DNA of 64,000 bases from Azonexus hydrophilus (GTDB lineage: Bacteria > Pseudomonadota > Gammaproteobacteria > Burkholderiales > Rhodocyclaceae). The notes beneath the pieces were generated by a model that saw only the letters and a list, made by a program, of their open reading frames with translations, had not been told where the DNA came from and ran no database searches. The stretch lies in contig NZ_MTHD01000001.1 of NCBI RefSeq assembly GCF_001956855.1, positions 496,001 to 560,000 of the forward strand, in the 5' to 3' direction. Below are positions 56,051 through 64,000 of this stretch, piece by piece; the stretch's first letter is position 1; each line of letters begins with the position of its first letter. The position numbers were made by a program, and so were the translations under genes.

Positions 56051-56446
56051 CTATTCAGTCGTCTTGCCGCTGAAATGCTCGGCGTCGCCTTCGGCGTCGG
56101 CGCGGGTCTTGTGGATGACGCCGTCGCGATGATGCGGGGGCGCATAGAGCGTATAGAGCTTCAGCGGCACGCTGCCGGTGTTGATGATGTTGTGAGTGAC
56201 GCCAGCCGGGACGAGTACCGCAAAACCGGCTTGAATCGGGGTCCGGAAGCCATTCAGTACGGCTTCGCCGGAACCCTCTTCAACACGGAAGAACTGGTCG
56301 ACCTGATGAATCTCGGCCCCGATGTCTTCCTGTGGTTTCAGCGACATCAGGACCAGTTGGGCGTTTTTGGCCGTGTAAAGCACCTGGCGAAACTTGGTGT
56401 TCTTGACCGCGAGACTTTCGATATCCTGGACAAAACCCTTCATCAC
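56051..56446 (-). CDS. Cupin domain protein
   Basis: The 131-residue protein has a single cupin barrel: IGAEIHQVDQFFRVEEGSGEAVLNG (motif 1 with His and Glu, about 40-65) and AVLVPAGVTHNIINTG (motif 2, about 77-92). It resembles small cupins sometimes linked to phosphomannose-isomerase-like sugar binding. It abuts the convergent esterase gene with stop codons back to back. The activity is unknown. Confidence 0.8.
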   Translation of the reverse strand: MMKGFVQDIESLAVKNTKFRQVLYTAKNAQLVLMSLKPQEDIGAEIHQVDQFFRVEEGSGEAVLNGFRTPIQAGFAVLVPAGVTHNIINTGSVPLKLYTLYAPPHHRDGVIHKTRADAEGDAEHFSGKTTE

Positions 56447-56473
56447 GACTCCTTCGGTGCGCCAGTCGGCGCT

Positions 56474-56548
56474 TTATCTCAGGCCAAAAAATGACATCAC
56501 GGCAATCACGATGACGACCAGTCCGACGATGTAGATGATGTTGTTCAT
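56474..56548 (-). CDS. Small hydrophobic membrane peptide (24 residues)
   Basis: This frame encodes MNNIIYIVGLVVIVIAVMSF-FGLR, essentially a single membrane helix ending in Arg, with AAGGA nine bases before the ATG. Very similar very short peptides occur beside stress genes in several proteobacteria and are often unannotated. It lies between the cupin and DUF2789 genes on the same strand. The function is unknown. Confidence 0.6.
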   Translation of the reverse strand: MNNIIYIVGLVVIVIAVMSFFGLR

Positions 56549-56691
56549 TAGTCTTTCCTTTTCTCTGGGGGGCGGTTCGTGCTGTCCATCCGGCTTCACA
56601 TTACCCGCTACTGCCAGGCCCATCTGTACGCCGGCGCGCACAGATGGCCGGCCTGTTTTTTACCCGGGATGAGTCACCCCGCGTTGGGGCC

Positions 56692-56925
56692 TTACCCGGA
56701 CAAACGGGCGTTCAACTGATCGATGACGCCTGTCCAGTCGGCGTCCAGAATGATTCCTTCCTTGAGAAAGCGCCGCTGCATTTCTGTCCAGAATGGCGCG
56801 TCGCAGATCGTGATGCCCTGGCACAGGTGACGCCGTTCGGCGATGAAGTTGTCGATGTCTGCGGGTGTTGCCGGCAGGCCGAGTTGGGCAAACAGGCTGG
56901 CCATGGAGTGTGTCTGAGCTTCCAT
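56692..56925 (-). CDS. DUF2789 domain protein
   Basis: The 77-residue protein matches DUF2789: MASLFAQLGLPATPADIDNFI, then APFWTEMQRRFLKEGIILDADW near the end. These are small soluble helical proteins of unknown function found in proteobacteria. The gene belongs to the minus-strand cluster together with the hydrolase, the small peptide and the cupin. Confidence 0.8.
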   Translation of the reverse strand: MEAQTHSMASLFAQLGLPATPADIDNFIAERRHLCQGITICDAPFWTEMQRRFLKEGIILDADWTGVIDQLNARLSG

Positions 56926-56972
56926 TGTTGTTCCAGTCGTGGCGGGTTTGATTGAGTTGATTCAGCAGTTCG

Positions 56973-57677
56973 TCAGAACTTGTTGTGCTTGATCCATGCC
57001 AGCAACAGTTCGCAGACCGCTTCCGGCTGATCAAGCGTCGCCAGATGGCCGCACTGTGGGATGATCTCCAGCTTGGCATGCCTAATCCCGCTGGCAATCT
57101 CTTTTGCCAGTGGCGGCGGGGTGATCTGGTCGTCCTGGCCGCAGATCACCAGCGTCGGGCAAGTGATGCTTTTCAATGTCGGCCGGCTATCCGGGCGGCC
57201 GATGATCGCCCGTTGCTGGCGTGCGAAAACCTCCTTCCCCAGCCCGTTCGCCATCGACTGGATATTGCCCCGTACTGCCGGGAGGTTCATCAGGTCGGGA
57301 TGCGAGAGCAGTGGCAGCAATTGTTCGATCACCGCATCGAGATCGGTTGCGGCGAGTGCGATCAGCGCTTCACGTTTGGCACTGGCTTCCGGCGTATCCG
57401 GCAGTGCCGTCGTGTCCATCAGCACCAGTCCAGCCACCCGCTCGGGGGCCTGGCGCATGATTTCGAAAGCGACGTAGCCGCCAAGTGACAGGCCGAGCAG
57501 CACAAAACGTTTGGCCGAAGCCTCCTTGAGCACGCTGGCAGCCAGATCGGCGATCGACCCGGCAAGGGTCAGGTCGCCAACTTCAGCGGTGGCCACCGTC
57601 GCCAGGGCGGCAACCTGGTCGGTAAAAACGCTCGCATCATTGAGCAGGCCTGGTAACAACAGAATGTTCGGTTTCAT
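56973..57677 (-). CDS. Alpha/beta hydrolase
   Basis: The 234-residue protein has the nucleophile elbow GLSLGG near residue 71, PTLVICGQDDQITPP near 170 with the Asp and a late His in IPQCGHLATLDQP. It is a compact single-domain hydrolase without a cap domain that can be seen. AGGAG precedes the start. Its substrate is unknown. It opens the minus-strand cluster beside the alternative oxidase gene. Confidence 0.85.
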   Translation of the reverse strand: MKPNILLLPGLLNDASVFTDQVAALATVATAEVGDLTLAGSIADLAASVLKEASAKRFVLLGLSLGGYVAFEIMRQAPERVAGLVLMDTTALPDTPEASAKREALIALAATDLDAVIEQLLPLLSHPDLMNLPAVRGNIQSMANGLGKEVFARQQRAIIGRPDSRPTLKSITCPTLVICGQDDQITPPPLAKEIASGIRHAKLEIIPQCGHLATLDQPEAVCELLLAWIKHNKF

Positions 57678-57723
57678 GGTTTGCTCCTGAGTTCGTCCTG
57701 GCCTCATCTTGCGCGCAATGAAC

Positions 57724-57746
57724 GTGCTCGCTCGGTGTGCGAGCAC
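57724..57746. promoter_or_regulatory. Inverted repeat in the hydrolase/alternative oxidase divergent region
   Basis: GTGCTCGC and GCGAGCAC form a perfect 8-base inverted repeat with a 7-base spacer in the 193-base gap between the divergent hydrolase and oxidase genes. It is about 125 bases upstream of the oxidase start. It could bind a dimeric regulator of either gene. Confidence 0.4.
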
Positions 57747-57814
57747 ACAGAAAAGTGCAATTTGTTGCGTTACCTTCAATTGTCCAGGCCCCCGGCGGCC
57801 TGCAGGAGATGAGG

Positions 57815-57886
57815 ATGCGGAATGAAATGCAGGGCGAATGCCGGCACGCGTGCAATGACGGTGCTGCGGCATGTCTGATCAGGTGA
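57815..57886 (+). CDS. Candidate cysteine-rich leader peptide overlapping the oxidase start
   Basis: This 23-residue frame begins with an ATG six bases after AGGAG, a better ribosome site than that of the oxidase gene. It ends 16 bases inside the oxidase gene in another frame. The sequence is [23 protein letters not shown] with three Cys and one His (C9, H11, C13, C20). It could couple translation to a redox or metal signal. It may also be chance, as no homologue is known to me. Confidence 0.35.
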   Translation: MRNEMQGECRHACNDGAAACLIR

Positions 57887-58485
57887 GCCAGGTGCAGCAT
57901 CACATTCCCGCGAACCTGCGCGACCGGCTTGCCTATCTGTTCGTCAAGTTCCTGCGCTTCTTTGCGGATAGTTTCTTCTCCCGACGCTATGGCCATCGAG
58001 CCGTCGTTCTGGAAACCATCGCTGCGGTGCCGGGCATGGTCGGTGGCTCGTTGCAGCATCTGAAATCGTTGCGCCGCATGGAATCCGATCATGGCGTGAT
58101 CCGCACGCTGCTGGACGAAGCAGAAAACGAGCGCATGCATTTGCTGACCTTCATTCTCGTGGCCCGGCCATCGCGACTTGAACGCCTGCTGATCCTGCTT
58201 GTTCAAGGGGCGTTCTACAACGTTTACTTCCTGCTCTATCTGCTTTCTCCGGCAACGGCACATCGCGTCGTGGGTTACCTCGAGGAAGAAGCGGTTCATA
58301 GCTACACAACCTATCTGGCCGGCGTGGACGATGGCACTTACGCCAACGTGCCGGCGCCGGCAATCGCCATCGATTACTGGCAACTGGCTGCCGATGCCCG
58401 CTTGCGCGAGGTCATCATCGCCGTCCGTGCCGACGAGGCCGGACATCGCGATGTCAATCATCAACTTGCCGGCCAGCTGGTTTGA
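57871..58485 (+). CDS. aox: Alternative oxidase (diiron quinol oxidase)
   Basis: The 204-residue protein has the diiron ligands of the alternative oxidase family: LET (E48), NERMHL (E87, H90), LEEEA (E137-139) and [12 protein letters not shown] (E188, H191), in the normal order and spacing. It oxidises ubiquinol directly with oxygen to water, on the inner face of the membrane, without pumping protons. Bacterial copies are known to give tolerance to NO, cyanide and sulfide. The start has no good ribosome site and lies inside a candidate leader frame. Ubiquinone for it would come from the ubiA/ubiD pathway. Confidence 0.95.
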   Translation: MSDQVSQVQHHIPANLRDRLAYLFVKFLRFFADSFFSRRYGHRAVVLETIAAVPGMVGGSLQHLKSLRRMESDHGVIRTLLDEAENERMHLLTFILVARPSRLERLLILLVQGAFYNVYFLLYLLSPATAHRVVGYLEEEAVHSYTTYLAGVDDGTYANVPAPAIAIDYWQLAADARLREVIIAVRADEAGHRDVNHQLAGQLV

Positions 58486-58597
58486 AGTGGCTTGCGGCAT
58501 GGGCGGGTCGGTACCCTGACGCACAGACGCCACCTGCCGCGGCAAATATCGTCCAGATTCATCCGTTTTTTTGCGGATTTATCCCAAGGAGAAAACC

Positions 58598-59131
58598 ATG
58601 GACGAATACCGTCACCACATTTCCGGATTTTTTGCCCATCGCGAGGAAGCTGAAGGTGCTGTCAACCGGCTGGCAGCGCGCGGCATACCGCGCGATCAGC
58701 TGCAACTTTTCGATGCCGATTCAGGGCCGGTGGTCGCCCAGCCGAAGGGCGAAAGCAACGAGGTGCTGAACAAGGTGCTGGTGGATGGTGCCATCGGCAC
58801 GGCGGTCGGTGCCGGCATCGGCGCCCTGGCGCAGCTGGCGCTGGTGGCCGGCAGTGTCACGTTGTTTGTTGCCAGTCCATTGGTTGCGCCGCTGGTCATG
58901 CTGGGCTGGGGCGCCAGTCTCGGTGCCTTTGTCGGCGCTGCCGCCGGTGCCAACACGGGCGTCGAGCACAAGGAGGGCTGGCTGGCGGATCTGATTCATG
59001 ATGCCGTCGCCAATGGTCAGGTGGTTCTGGTTGCCCAGACCCGGAGCGAGGACCAGACGGCCATCGCCCGTGAAATTGTCGGCAATGCGGTGGGTGAGTT
59101 CCAGGATGTCGCCAGCAAGGTTCCTGCGTAA
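58598..59131 (+). CDS. General-stress-protein-like protein with glycine-rich membrane core
   Basis: The 177-residue protein has an N-terminal domain resembling the general stress protein 17M/YflT group (FFAHREEAEGAVNRLAARGIP and QLQLFDAD) and a central Gly/Ala-rich hydrophobic hairpin (about 65-130, GAIGTAVGAGIGALAQLALVAG). It is a plausible membrane-associated stress protein. AAGGAG precedes the ATG at 58598. It follows the oxidase gene by 112 bases on the same strand, consistent with joint expression. Confidence 0.75.
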   Translation: MDEYRHHISGFFAHREEAEGAVNRLAARGIPRDQLQLFDADSGPVVAQPKGESNEVLNKVLVDGAIGTAVGAGIGALAQLALVAGSVTLFVASPLVAPLVMLGWGASLGAFVGAAAGANTGVEHKEGWLADLIHDAVANGQVVLVAQTRSEDQTAIAREIVGNAVGEFQDVASKVPA

Positions 59132-59299
59132 CCGGGGTTTGCCAGTTCCCTGAATTGTCGCGAAAGGCGTTGCAAATCAGTCGGTGCGACGATATGTCAC
59201 ATTCTCCCCGGCCCCCCGGCTCGCTACCATCCGCCTCCTTCTGACAGCGATCGGTACGGTGCCGGTCGCCTGGTCGGCGATGTTTTTCCGGGGGAACGG

Positions 59300-61471
59300 A
59301 TGCTGCTTCACGAATCGACCGGGCGAAATGCCCTGAAACCCTTGTCGCTGGCGCTATGGCTGGCTTTTTCGACAGGTCTGGCGGCAGCCGACAGCGTGCT
59401 CGACGAGATGACCGTGACCGACAGTGTCCTCGGCGAACCGCTCGACCTGACGCGCAAGCACCAGACCGGCAGCCGGCTGGGTCTGACGGTGCGTGAGACA
59501 CCGGCCTCGGTCACCGTGGTCGATCGCGAAACCCTCGAGCGGCGTGGTGTCGAGTCGACGCAGGAAGCGCTGAAAAATGTGCCCGGGATGACTTCCTCCT
59601 CCGCGCCGGGGTCGCCGGGTTCGGTGTTCTATCGTGGCTTTTCCGGGGCCAGCGTGACCCAGTTGTTCAACGGCATCACCGTGCAATACGACGCAATTGC
59701 CGGACGTGCGGTCGATAGCTGGATCTATGACCGGGTCGAAGCCATTGGCGGTGCTTCCGGTTTCCTTCATGGCGCGGGGGCGGTCGGTGGTACGGTCAAT
59801 TACGTCACCAAGCTGGCCAGCCGCGATGGCGATCTGACTGAAATGAAGGCGGCTTACGGGCGCTTTGATGCGAGCCAGCTGGCGCTTGGCGCCAACCGCC
59901 GGATTGGCGACAGCAACGTGCTGCGGCTCGACCTCAACCGCAGTTCCGTCAACGGCTGGAGCGATGGCACCAAGCGCAATGCCCACGAAGTGGCGGCGTC
60001 CTGGCTGGCCGAATTGACACCCACGCTGAGTCATACGCTGGCACTGGAGTACCAGAACGAAAAAGTGGATCGTCCTTACTGGGGCACCCCGATCCTCAAG
60101 CCGGTCGGCAGTCGTGTGGCGATCGACGAGGGCACGCGCTTCAAGAATTACAACTCGGCCGATGGCGTCTATGAACAGACCGTGCGCTGGGGGCGTTCGA
60201 TTCTCGAATACAAGGCCGGCGACCGGCTGAATCTGCGCAACACGTTCTACCACTACGATGCATTGCGCGATTATCGCAACGTCGAAACCTATGCCTTCAA
60301 CGCCACCAATACCGGCGTCATCCGCTCGAATGCACTATTGCAGCGCCACGATCAGTCGCTGAACGGCAATCGTCTCGAATTCACCTGGCAGGACAGCCTG
60401 GGCGGACGCCCCAGTACCTGGGCCGGTGGTTTTGACTACAGCGTCAACAAGCAGACGCGATTCCCGCTGTCGGTTGCCGGGCCGTTCGGTACGGTCAATC
60501 CCTATGATTTCAGCACCGAAGATTTCTTCAGCCTGCCGGGCGTGACGCCGGGCTACAATCCGGATCGGAGCAACCGGGTCAAGACGCTGGCTGTCTTCCT
60601 CGAGAACCGGACCTTCCTGACGCCGGCGCTGTCGTTGCTGACGGGGTTGCGGCATGATCGCATCGATCTTGAGGTGACCAACCACCGGGCAGTGACGGCA
60701 ACCAATCCGGGTTATTTCGAGCGCCGCTATACGCCGACCACCGGACGCATCGCGCTGGCCTGGGAGCTGACGCCGCATGCCAATGTCTATGTCCAGTACA
60801 GCACGGCTGCCGATCCGCCATCCGGCATCCTGACCACCGCCACCTTCACCCAGGTCCGCGATTTCGATCTGACCACCGGCAAGCAGTGGGAAATCGGCAG
60901 CAAATTCTCCTTTGCCGACGGTCGAGGCAGCGGCACGCTGGCCTACTACGACATCACCCGGCGCAATATTGCCGTCAGCGATCCGAACAACCCGGGCACG
61001 ACGATCCCGGTCGGCCAGCAATCGTCGCGCGGGATCGAACTGGCACTTGGTTACCGGATCTCTTCCGGGCTGCAGCTTGCCGGCAACCTGTCGCTGGTCG
61101 ATGCGCAGTACGACGATTTCAACGAAACGGTCGGCGGTGTTGCCGTATCGCGGGCCGGTAACCGGCCAACGAATATTCCCAAGCGGGTCGCCAACCTGTG
61201 GCTGACTTACAGTCCGCTGGCGAACGTCGAACTGGGGAGCGACCTGCGCCAGGTTTCATCGCGCTACGCCAATTCGGCGAACACGCTGAGCGACGAGGGC
61301 TACACCTTGCTGGGCGCCTACGCCAGCTACCAAGTGGATCGACGGACGCGCATCGTGCTGCGCGGCAAGAATCTGACCGACGAGATCTACGCCGAAAGCT
61401 TCTCCGGCACGAACATGATCTACCTGGGGCGCCCGCGGACGGTGGACCTGTCGATCCAGACCAGTTTCTGA
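59300..61471 (+). CDS. TonB-dependent siderophore receptor
   Basis: The 723-residue outer membrane receptor has a signal peptide (about 1-29) and a plug domain (about 55-165, including SVTVVDRETLERRGVESTQEAL). The TonB-box region MTVTDSVLG precedes the plug. A 22-strand barrel follows, ending in QTSF. There is no N-terminal signalling extension of the FecA/FpvA type. It should take up ferric siderophore using TonB-ExbB encoded just downstream. No clear Fur box is visible before it. Confidence 0.93.
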   Translation: MLLHESTGRNALKPLSLALWLAFSTGLAAADSVLDEMTVTDSVLGEPLDLTRKHQTGSRLGLTVRETPASVTVVDRETLERRGVESTQEALKNVPGMTSSSAPGSPGSVFYRGFSGASVTQLFNGITVQYDAIAGRAVDSWIYDRVEAIGGASGFLHGAGAVGGTVNYVTKLASRDGDLTEMKAAYGRFDASQLALGANRRIGDSNVLRLDLNRSSVNGWSDGTKRNAHEVAASWLAELTPTLSHTLALEYQNEKVDRPYWGTPILKPVGSRVAIDEGTRFKNYNSADGVYEQTVRWGRSILEYKAGDRLNLRNTFYHYDALRDYRNVETYAFNATNTGVIRSNALLQRHDQSLNGNRLEFTWQDSLGGRPSTWAGGFDYSVNKQTRFPLSVAGPFGTVNPYDFSTEDFFSLPGVTPGYNPDRSNRVKTLAVFLENRTFLTPALSLLTGLRHDRIDLEVTNHRAVTATNPGYFERRYTPTTGRIALAWELTPHANVYVQYSTAADPPSGILTTATFTQVRDFDLTTGKQWEIGSKFSFADGRGSGTLAYYDITRRNIAVSDPNNPGTTIPVGQQSSRGIELALGYRISSGLQLAGNLSLVDAQYDDFNETVGGVAVSRAGNRPTNIPKRVANLWLTYSPLANVELGSDLRQVSSRYANSANTLSDEGYTLLGAYASYQVDRRTRIVLRGKNLTDEIYAESFSGTNMIYLGRPRTVDLSIQTSF

Positions 61472-61478
61472 ATCCGCC

Positions 61479-62936
61479 ATGAAGCGTTATCTCTACCTGG
61501 CACATCGCTGGCTGGGCATCCTGTTGTGCGTGGTCATGGCGCTCTGGTTCCTTTCCGGTGTCGTCATGATGTACGTCGGTTATCCGAAACTGACAGCGCA
61601 GGAACATCTGCAGAACCTGCCGGTACTTGATGACGCCGCGTGCTGCCTGCCTGTTGCCGACGCGCTGGCGGCATTGCCGCCAGCCAGCGTGGTGCGGGGG
61701 CTGCGTCTGACCTCGATTGCCGGTGCGCCGGTCTATGTGGCGACGCTGGACAAAAACCGTTTCGCTGCCATCGACGGGCGCAGCGGCGCGCGGCTTGATG
61801 CGGTCGACGCGGCGCTGGCGGTGAAATCGGCACAGGCTTTCCTGCCTGTGGCAGCAAGCCATGCCGGCCAGGTCGACGAGGATGCCTGGACACACTCGCG
61901 GGCGCTGGATGGGCATCGCCCCTTGCACAAGGTCGACATGCACGACGATGCGCGGACCCGGCTGTATGTTTCAGGTGTCACCGGTGAAGTGGTGCGCGAT
62001 GCGACGCAGACGGAGCGTATCTGGAACTGGATCGGCGCCTGGCTGCACTGGCTGTATCCGCTGCGCGGCGGCTGGGTCGATGCCTGGTGGAGCGGCATCG
62101 TCATTTACGGTTCGCTGGCGGCGACCCTGCTCGGGCTGACCGGCATCTGGGCCGGTTGCCTGCGCTGGCGCTGGCGCCCCTACGCCAACGGCAGCCACAG
62201 TCCTTACCGGGCACCGTGGGCGCGTTGGCATCACTGGCTCGGGTTGGTATTCGGCGGGCTGATCGTCACCTGGATCGCCAGCGGCCTGTTTTCGATGAAC
62301 CCGTGGAGGATCTTCGATGCCGGTGCAGCGCGTCCGCAGCGTCCGGCGTTCCTGGTGCCTGCTGACGGGATGACGCCGGGTGCGCTGCTCGCTTGTCTTC
62401 GCCAGGCGGGGTTTGCCGCCAGCGAACTGGAGTGGACGCGCCTGGCCGACGCGCCCTTCATTCTTGCCCGCGATGCCGGGGGCGGCAGCCGCCTGCTGCC
62501 GCCCGCCGAATGTGCGCCGTTCGCCGCTCTTGACCTGGCCGGCCTGCAGGCGGCCGGTGCGGCCATGCTGCCGACGGCGCGGGTGAGCGACGCCTTCGTC
62601 CAGCAGGCCTACGACTGGCATTACTACGCCCGGGCGGCGCATACGATGGGCGGCAACCAGAACCGGCCGTTGCCGGTGCTGCGTCTGCAATTCGACGATG
62701 CCGCACAGACCTGGCTCTACCTCGATCCGCGCAGTGGTGCCGTGGTCCTTCGCCTGGACAGCCATACCCGGGTCAAGCGCTGCTTGTTCGCCCTGCTGCA
62801 CAGCTGGGACTGGCTGCCCTTGCTGGAACGTCGACCGCTATGGGATGTGCTGCTGGTCCTTGGCAGTCTCGGTGGTTTTGCCGTCAGTGTCAGTGGTGTG
62901 GTGCTTGGCTGGCGCCGCCTGCGCCGCCAACGGTGA
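61479..62936 (+). CDS. PepSY-domain membrane protein (iron-regulated type)
   Basis: The 485-residue membrane protein has an N-terminal helix (about 8-30), a PepSY-type extracytoplasmic region (about 40-170), a central pair of helices (about 195-260) and a C-terminal helix (about 455-480). The layout KRYLYLAHRWLGILLC is typical of PepSY-associated TM proteins next to siderophore receptors, which may act in ferric-siderophore reduction in the periplasm. It starts 8 bases after the receptor gene. Confidence 0.88.
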   Translation: MKRYLYLAHRWLGILLCVVMALWFLSGVVMMYVGYPKLTAQEHLQNLPVLDDAACCLPVADALAALPPASVVRGLRLTSIAGAPVYVATLDKNRFAAIDGRSGARLDAVDAALAVKSAQAFLPVAASHAGQVDEDAWTHSRALDGHRPLHKVDMHDDARTRLYVSGVTGEVVRDATQTERIWNWIGAWLHWLYPLRGGWVDAWWSGIVIYGSLAATLLGLTGIWAGCLRWRWRPYANGSHSPYRAPWARWHHWLGLVFGGLIVTWIASGLFSMNPWRIFDAGAARPQRPAFLVPADGMTPGALLACLRQAGFAASELEWTRLADAPFILARDAGGGSRLLPPAECAPFAALDLAGLQAAGAAMLPTARVSDAFVQQAYDWHYYARAAHTMGGNQNRPLPVLRLQFDDAAQTWLYLDPRSGAVVLRLDSHTRVKRCLFALLHSWDWLPLLERRPLWDVLLVLGSLGGFAVSVSGVVLGWRRLRRQR

Positions 62937-63046
62937 CAGCGCTGTACCTGCGACGATTTGCCGCAGCCCGGTGGGCGCCGGGCGGGTGCCAGCAGGGCGC
63001 TTCTTGCGTATCATCCGGTGGCTTCGAACATCGTTCCCTGTCCATC

Positions 63047-63706
63047 GTGTCGCCTCGGTCATTTTCCTCCGTTCCGCCCCAGGCATCAGCCACCCGCTGG
63101 CTGGGCATTGCCTTCGTGCTGGCGGTGCACGGGCTGGCCGTCTGGGCGCTGATGGCGCATCGCCTGTTGCCGACGCCGAACGAGGCGGTGACGCTGATGG
63201 TCAATTTCATCGCCCCGCCGGCACCGCAGCAGGCGGCTCCCAAGCCCGTCCCGAAACCGCCGGAACCGAAGCCGCTGCCGAAGCAGCCGCCCCGGCAACT
63301 GGTTGCCGAGGCGCCGGTGCTCAGTCCGGCCGAACCGGTGGCGCCGCCAGCTCCGCCGGTACCGCCGGTCGAAGTTGCGCCGCCGGCACCGGCGATGCCG
63401 CTGCCGGTCGGCCCGGTGGCGCTCGGTGGCGAGTTGTCGGTCGTCTGCCCGGCCCGGCAGCCGCCGGCCTATCCGGCGCTGTCGCGGCGTCTCGGCGAAA
63501 CCGGCAAGGTTGTCCTGCGGGTGACGCTGGATGAATCCGGAAAAGTCGCCAAAGCGACGGTCGACCGCAGCAGCGGCTTTGCCCGGCTCGACGAGGCGGC
63601 CCTGACGGCGGTGCGCAACTGGCGGTGTACGCCATCTTCGCGCAATGGCCGGCCGGTCGAGGCGACCGCGGTGCAACCCTTTAATTTCGTTCTGGAAGGA
63701 AACTGA
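63047..63706 (+). CDS. tonB: Energy transducer TonB
   Basis: The product is about 219 residues. It has one N-terminal membrane helix (WLGIAFVLAVHGLAVWALM), a long Pro-rich linker (many PxP and KP repeats, about 55-130) and a C-terminal TonB domain (about 150-219; YPALSRRLGETGKVVLRVTLDE and VRNWRCTPSSRNGRPVEA). It couples proton motive force to the receptor upstream. The start is uncertain. GTG 63047 gives a short cytoplasmic end, and no clear ribosome site can be seen; the frame is open further upstream. Confidence 0.87.
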   Translation: MSPRSFSSVPPQASATRWLGIAFVLAVHGLAVWALMAHRLLPTPNEAVTLMVNFIAPPAPQQAAPKPVPKPPEPKPLPKQPPRQLVAEAPVLSPAEPVAPPAPPVPPVEVAPPAPAMPLPVGPVALGGELSVVCPARQPPAYPALSRRLGETGKVVLRVTLDESGKVAKATVDRSSGFARLDEAALTAVRNWRCTPSSRNGRPVEATAVQPFNFVLEGN

Positions 63707-63709
63707 TTC

Positions 63710-64000
63710 ATGGAGCAGTCGGTCGTTGTCGAAGGTCTGGGTTTTGCCCACTTTCTTGCGCATTCGGACATTGTTGGGCGCATCGTGCTCGGCATGTTGT
63801 TGGCGCTGTCGCTGGCCAGCTGGTACCTGATCGTGACCAAGTGGCTGGCGAACTACCTGGCGCAGCGTCAGGCCGAGGGTTTTCTCAAACGTTTCTGGCA
63901 GGGCGGGTCGCGCAGCGGTCTGGGGCAACGTATCCGGGCCGAGAAGATCGACAACGCTTTCGCCCGGCTGGCGCTGAGCGCCGTCGATGCGGCCGAGGAA
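63710..64000 (+). CDS. exbB: ExbB/TolQ-family proton channel protein, N-terminal part
   Basis: Only the first 97 codons are inside the window. They contain an N-terminal membrane helix (about 21-42, RIVLGMLLALSLASWYLIVTK) and the start of the cytoplasmic loop, in the MotA/TolQ/ExbB pattern. GGAAGGA lies ten bases before the ATG. It starts 3 bases after tonB, so receptor, PepSY, TonB and ExbB likely form one operon continuing to the right with ExbD. Confidence 0.9.
   Translation, partial: MEQSVVVEGLGFAHFLAHSDIVGRIVLGMLLALSLASWYLIVTKWLANYLAQRQAEGFLKRFWQGGSRSGLGQRIRAEKIDNAFARLALSAVDAAEE

Noticed and set aside
59132..59299. A Fur box before the siderophore receptor
   Set aside because: No stretch resembles the GATAAT-type repeat closely enough by eye.
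1..64000. CRISPR arrays, tRNA or rRNA genes, insertion sequences
   Set aside because: I saw no regularly spaced repeats, no tRNA-like cloverleaf in the short gaps, and no transposase-like frame or terminal inverted repeats. A tRNAscan and ISfinder search would settle this.

Overview
This 64 kb window is a gene-dense, GC-rich piece of a bacterial chromosome (about 63% GC by eye). It is most likely from a betaproteobacterium of the Rhodocyclales (Dechloromonas/Azonexus/Zoogloea type). The taxonomy is inferred from gene content and order: the aa3-type cytochrome oxidase cluster with its heme A and copper assembly genes, hemA/prfA/prmC/grxD, argH next to an AlgZ/AlgR-type pair, and DUF2802 and DUF2917 proteins. 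I see no rRNA, tRNA, CRISPR array, phage or insertion sequence, and no gene-free stretch longer than about 220 bases.

Layout. 0-7 kb: the end of a FadL-type porin, DUF2802 and SPOR proteins, ridA, recG, a hydrolase and an M48 protease. 7-12 kb: small accessory genes (PaaI thioesterase, DUF2917, two LysR regulators, a FrnE-like DsbA, a metallo-beta-lactamase-fold protein with altered metal ligands) and a truncated NTF2-like remnant. 12-20 kb: a tightly overlapping minus-strand cytochrome c oxidase operon (ctaC, ctaD, a 43-residue assembly protein, ctaG, ctaE, surf1, a membrane protein, ctaB, ctaA) with a divergent SCO gene. 20-28 kb: penicillin-binding protein 1A, then an ArsR-led operon joining two acyltransferase proteins with an amidohydrolase, probably for phospholipid recycling. 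28-32 kb: ubiA-ubiD and small genes. 32-41 kb: a minus-strand run of dacB, an Fe-S protein, a periplasmic sugar-binding-type protein and a hybrid histidine kinase, followed by a PAS chemoreceptor and an OmpA lipoprotein. 41-51 kb: hemA, a GGDEF response regulator, prfA-prmC-grxD, an OsmC protein, argH, an AlgZ/AlgR pair and a receiver protein. 51-59 kb: pepN, then a cluster of stress-type proteins (PRC-barrel, CsbD, PHB-depolymerase-like esterase, cupin, DUF2789, a 24-residue membrane peptide) ending in an alternative oxidase. 59-64 kb: a TonB-dependent siderophore receptor, PepSY protein, TonB and the start of ExbB.

The genes form four functional groups: aerobic respiration with its heme supply (cta cluster, hemA, ubiA/ubiD, alternative oxidase), cell envelope and lipid maintenance (mrcA, dacB, the acyltransferase operon, OmpA), signalling (two-component, c-di-GMP, chemotaxis), and iron uptake.

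The most unusual signal is not a gene. The 11-mer TTGCGGTCRAC occurs exactly 17 times on the two strands, where well under one copy is expected. Copies lie in several reading frames and also between genes, so selection or spread is acting on the DNA word itself, as with uptake signal sequences. Other points of interest are a binding protein/hybrid kinase pair arranged like LuxP-LuxQ, the split and duplicated acyltransferase operon, and a possible cysteine-rich leader peptide overlapping the start of the alternative oxidase gene.
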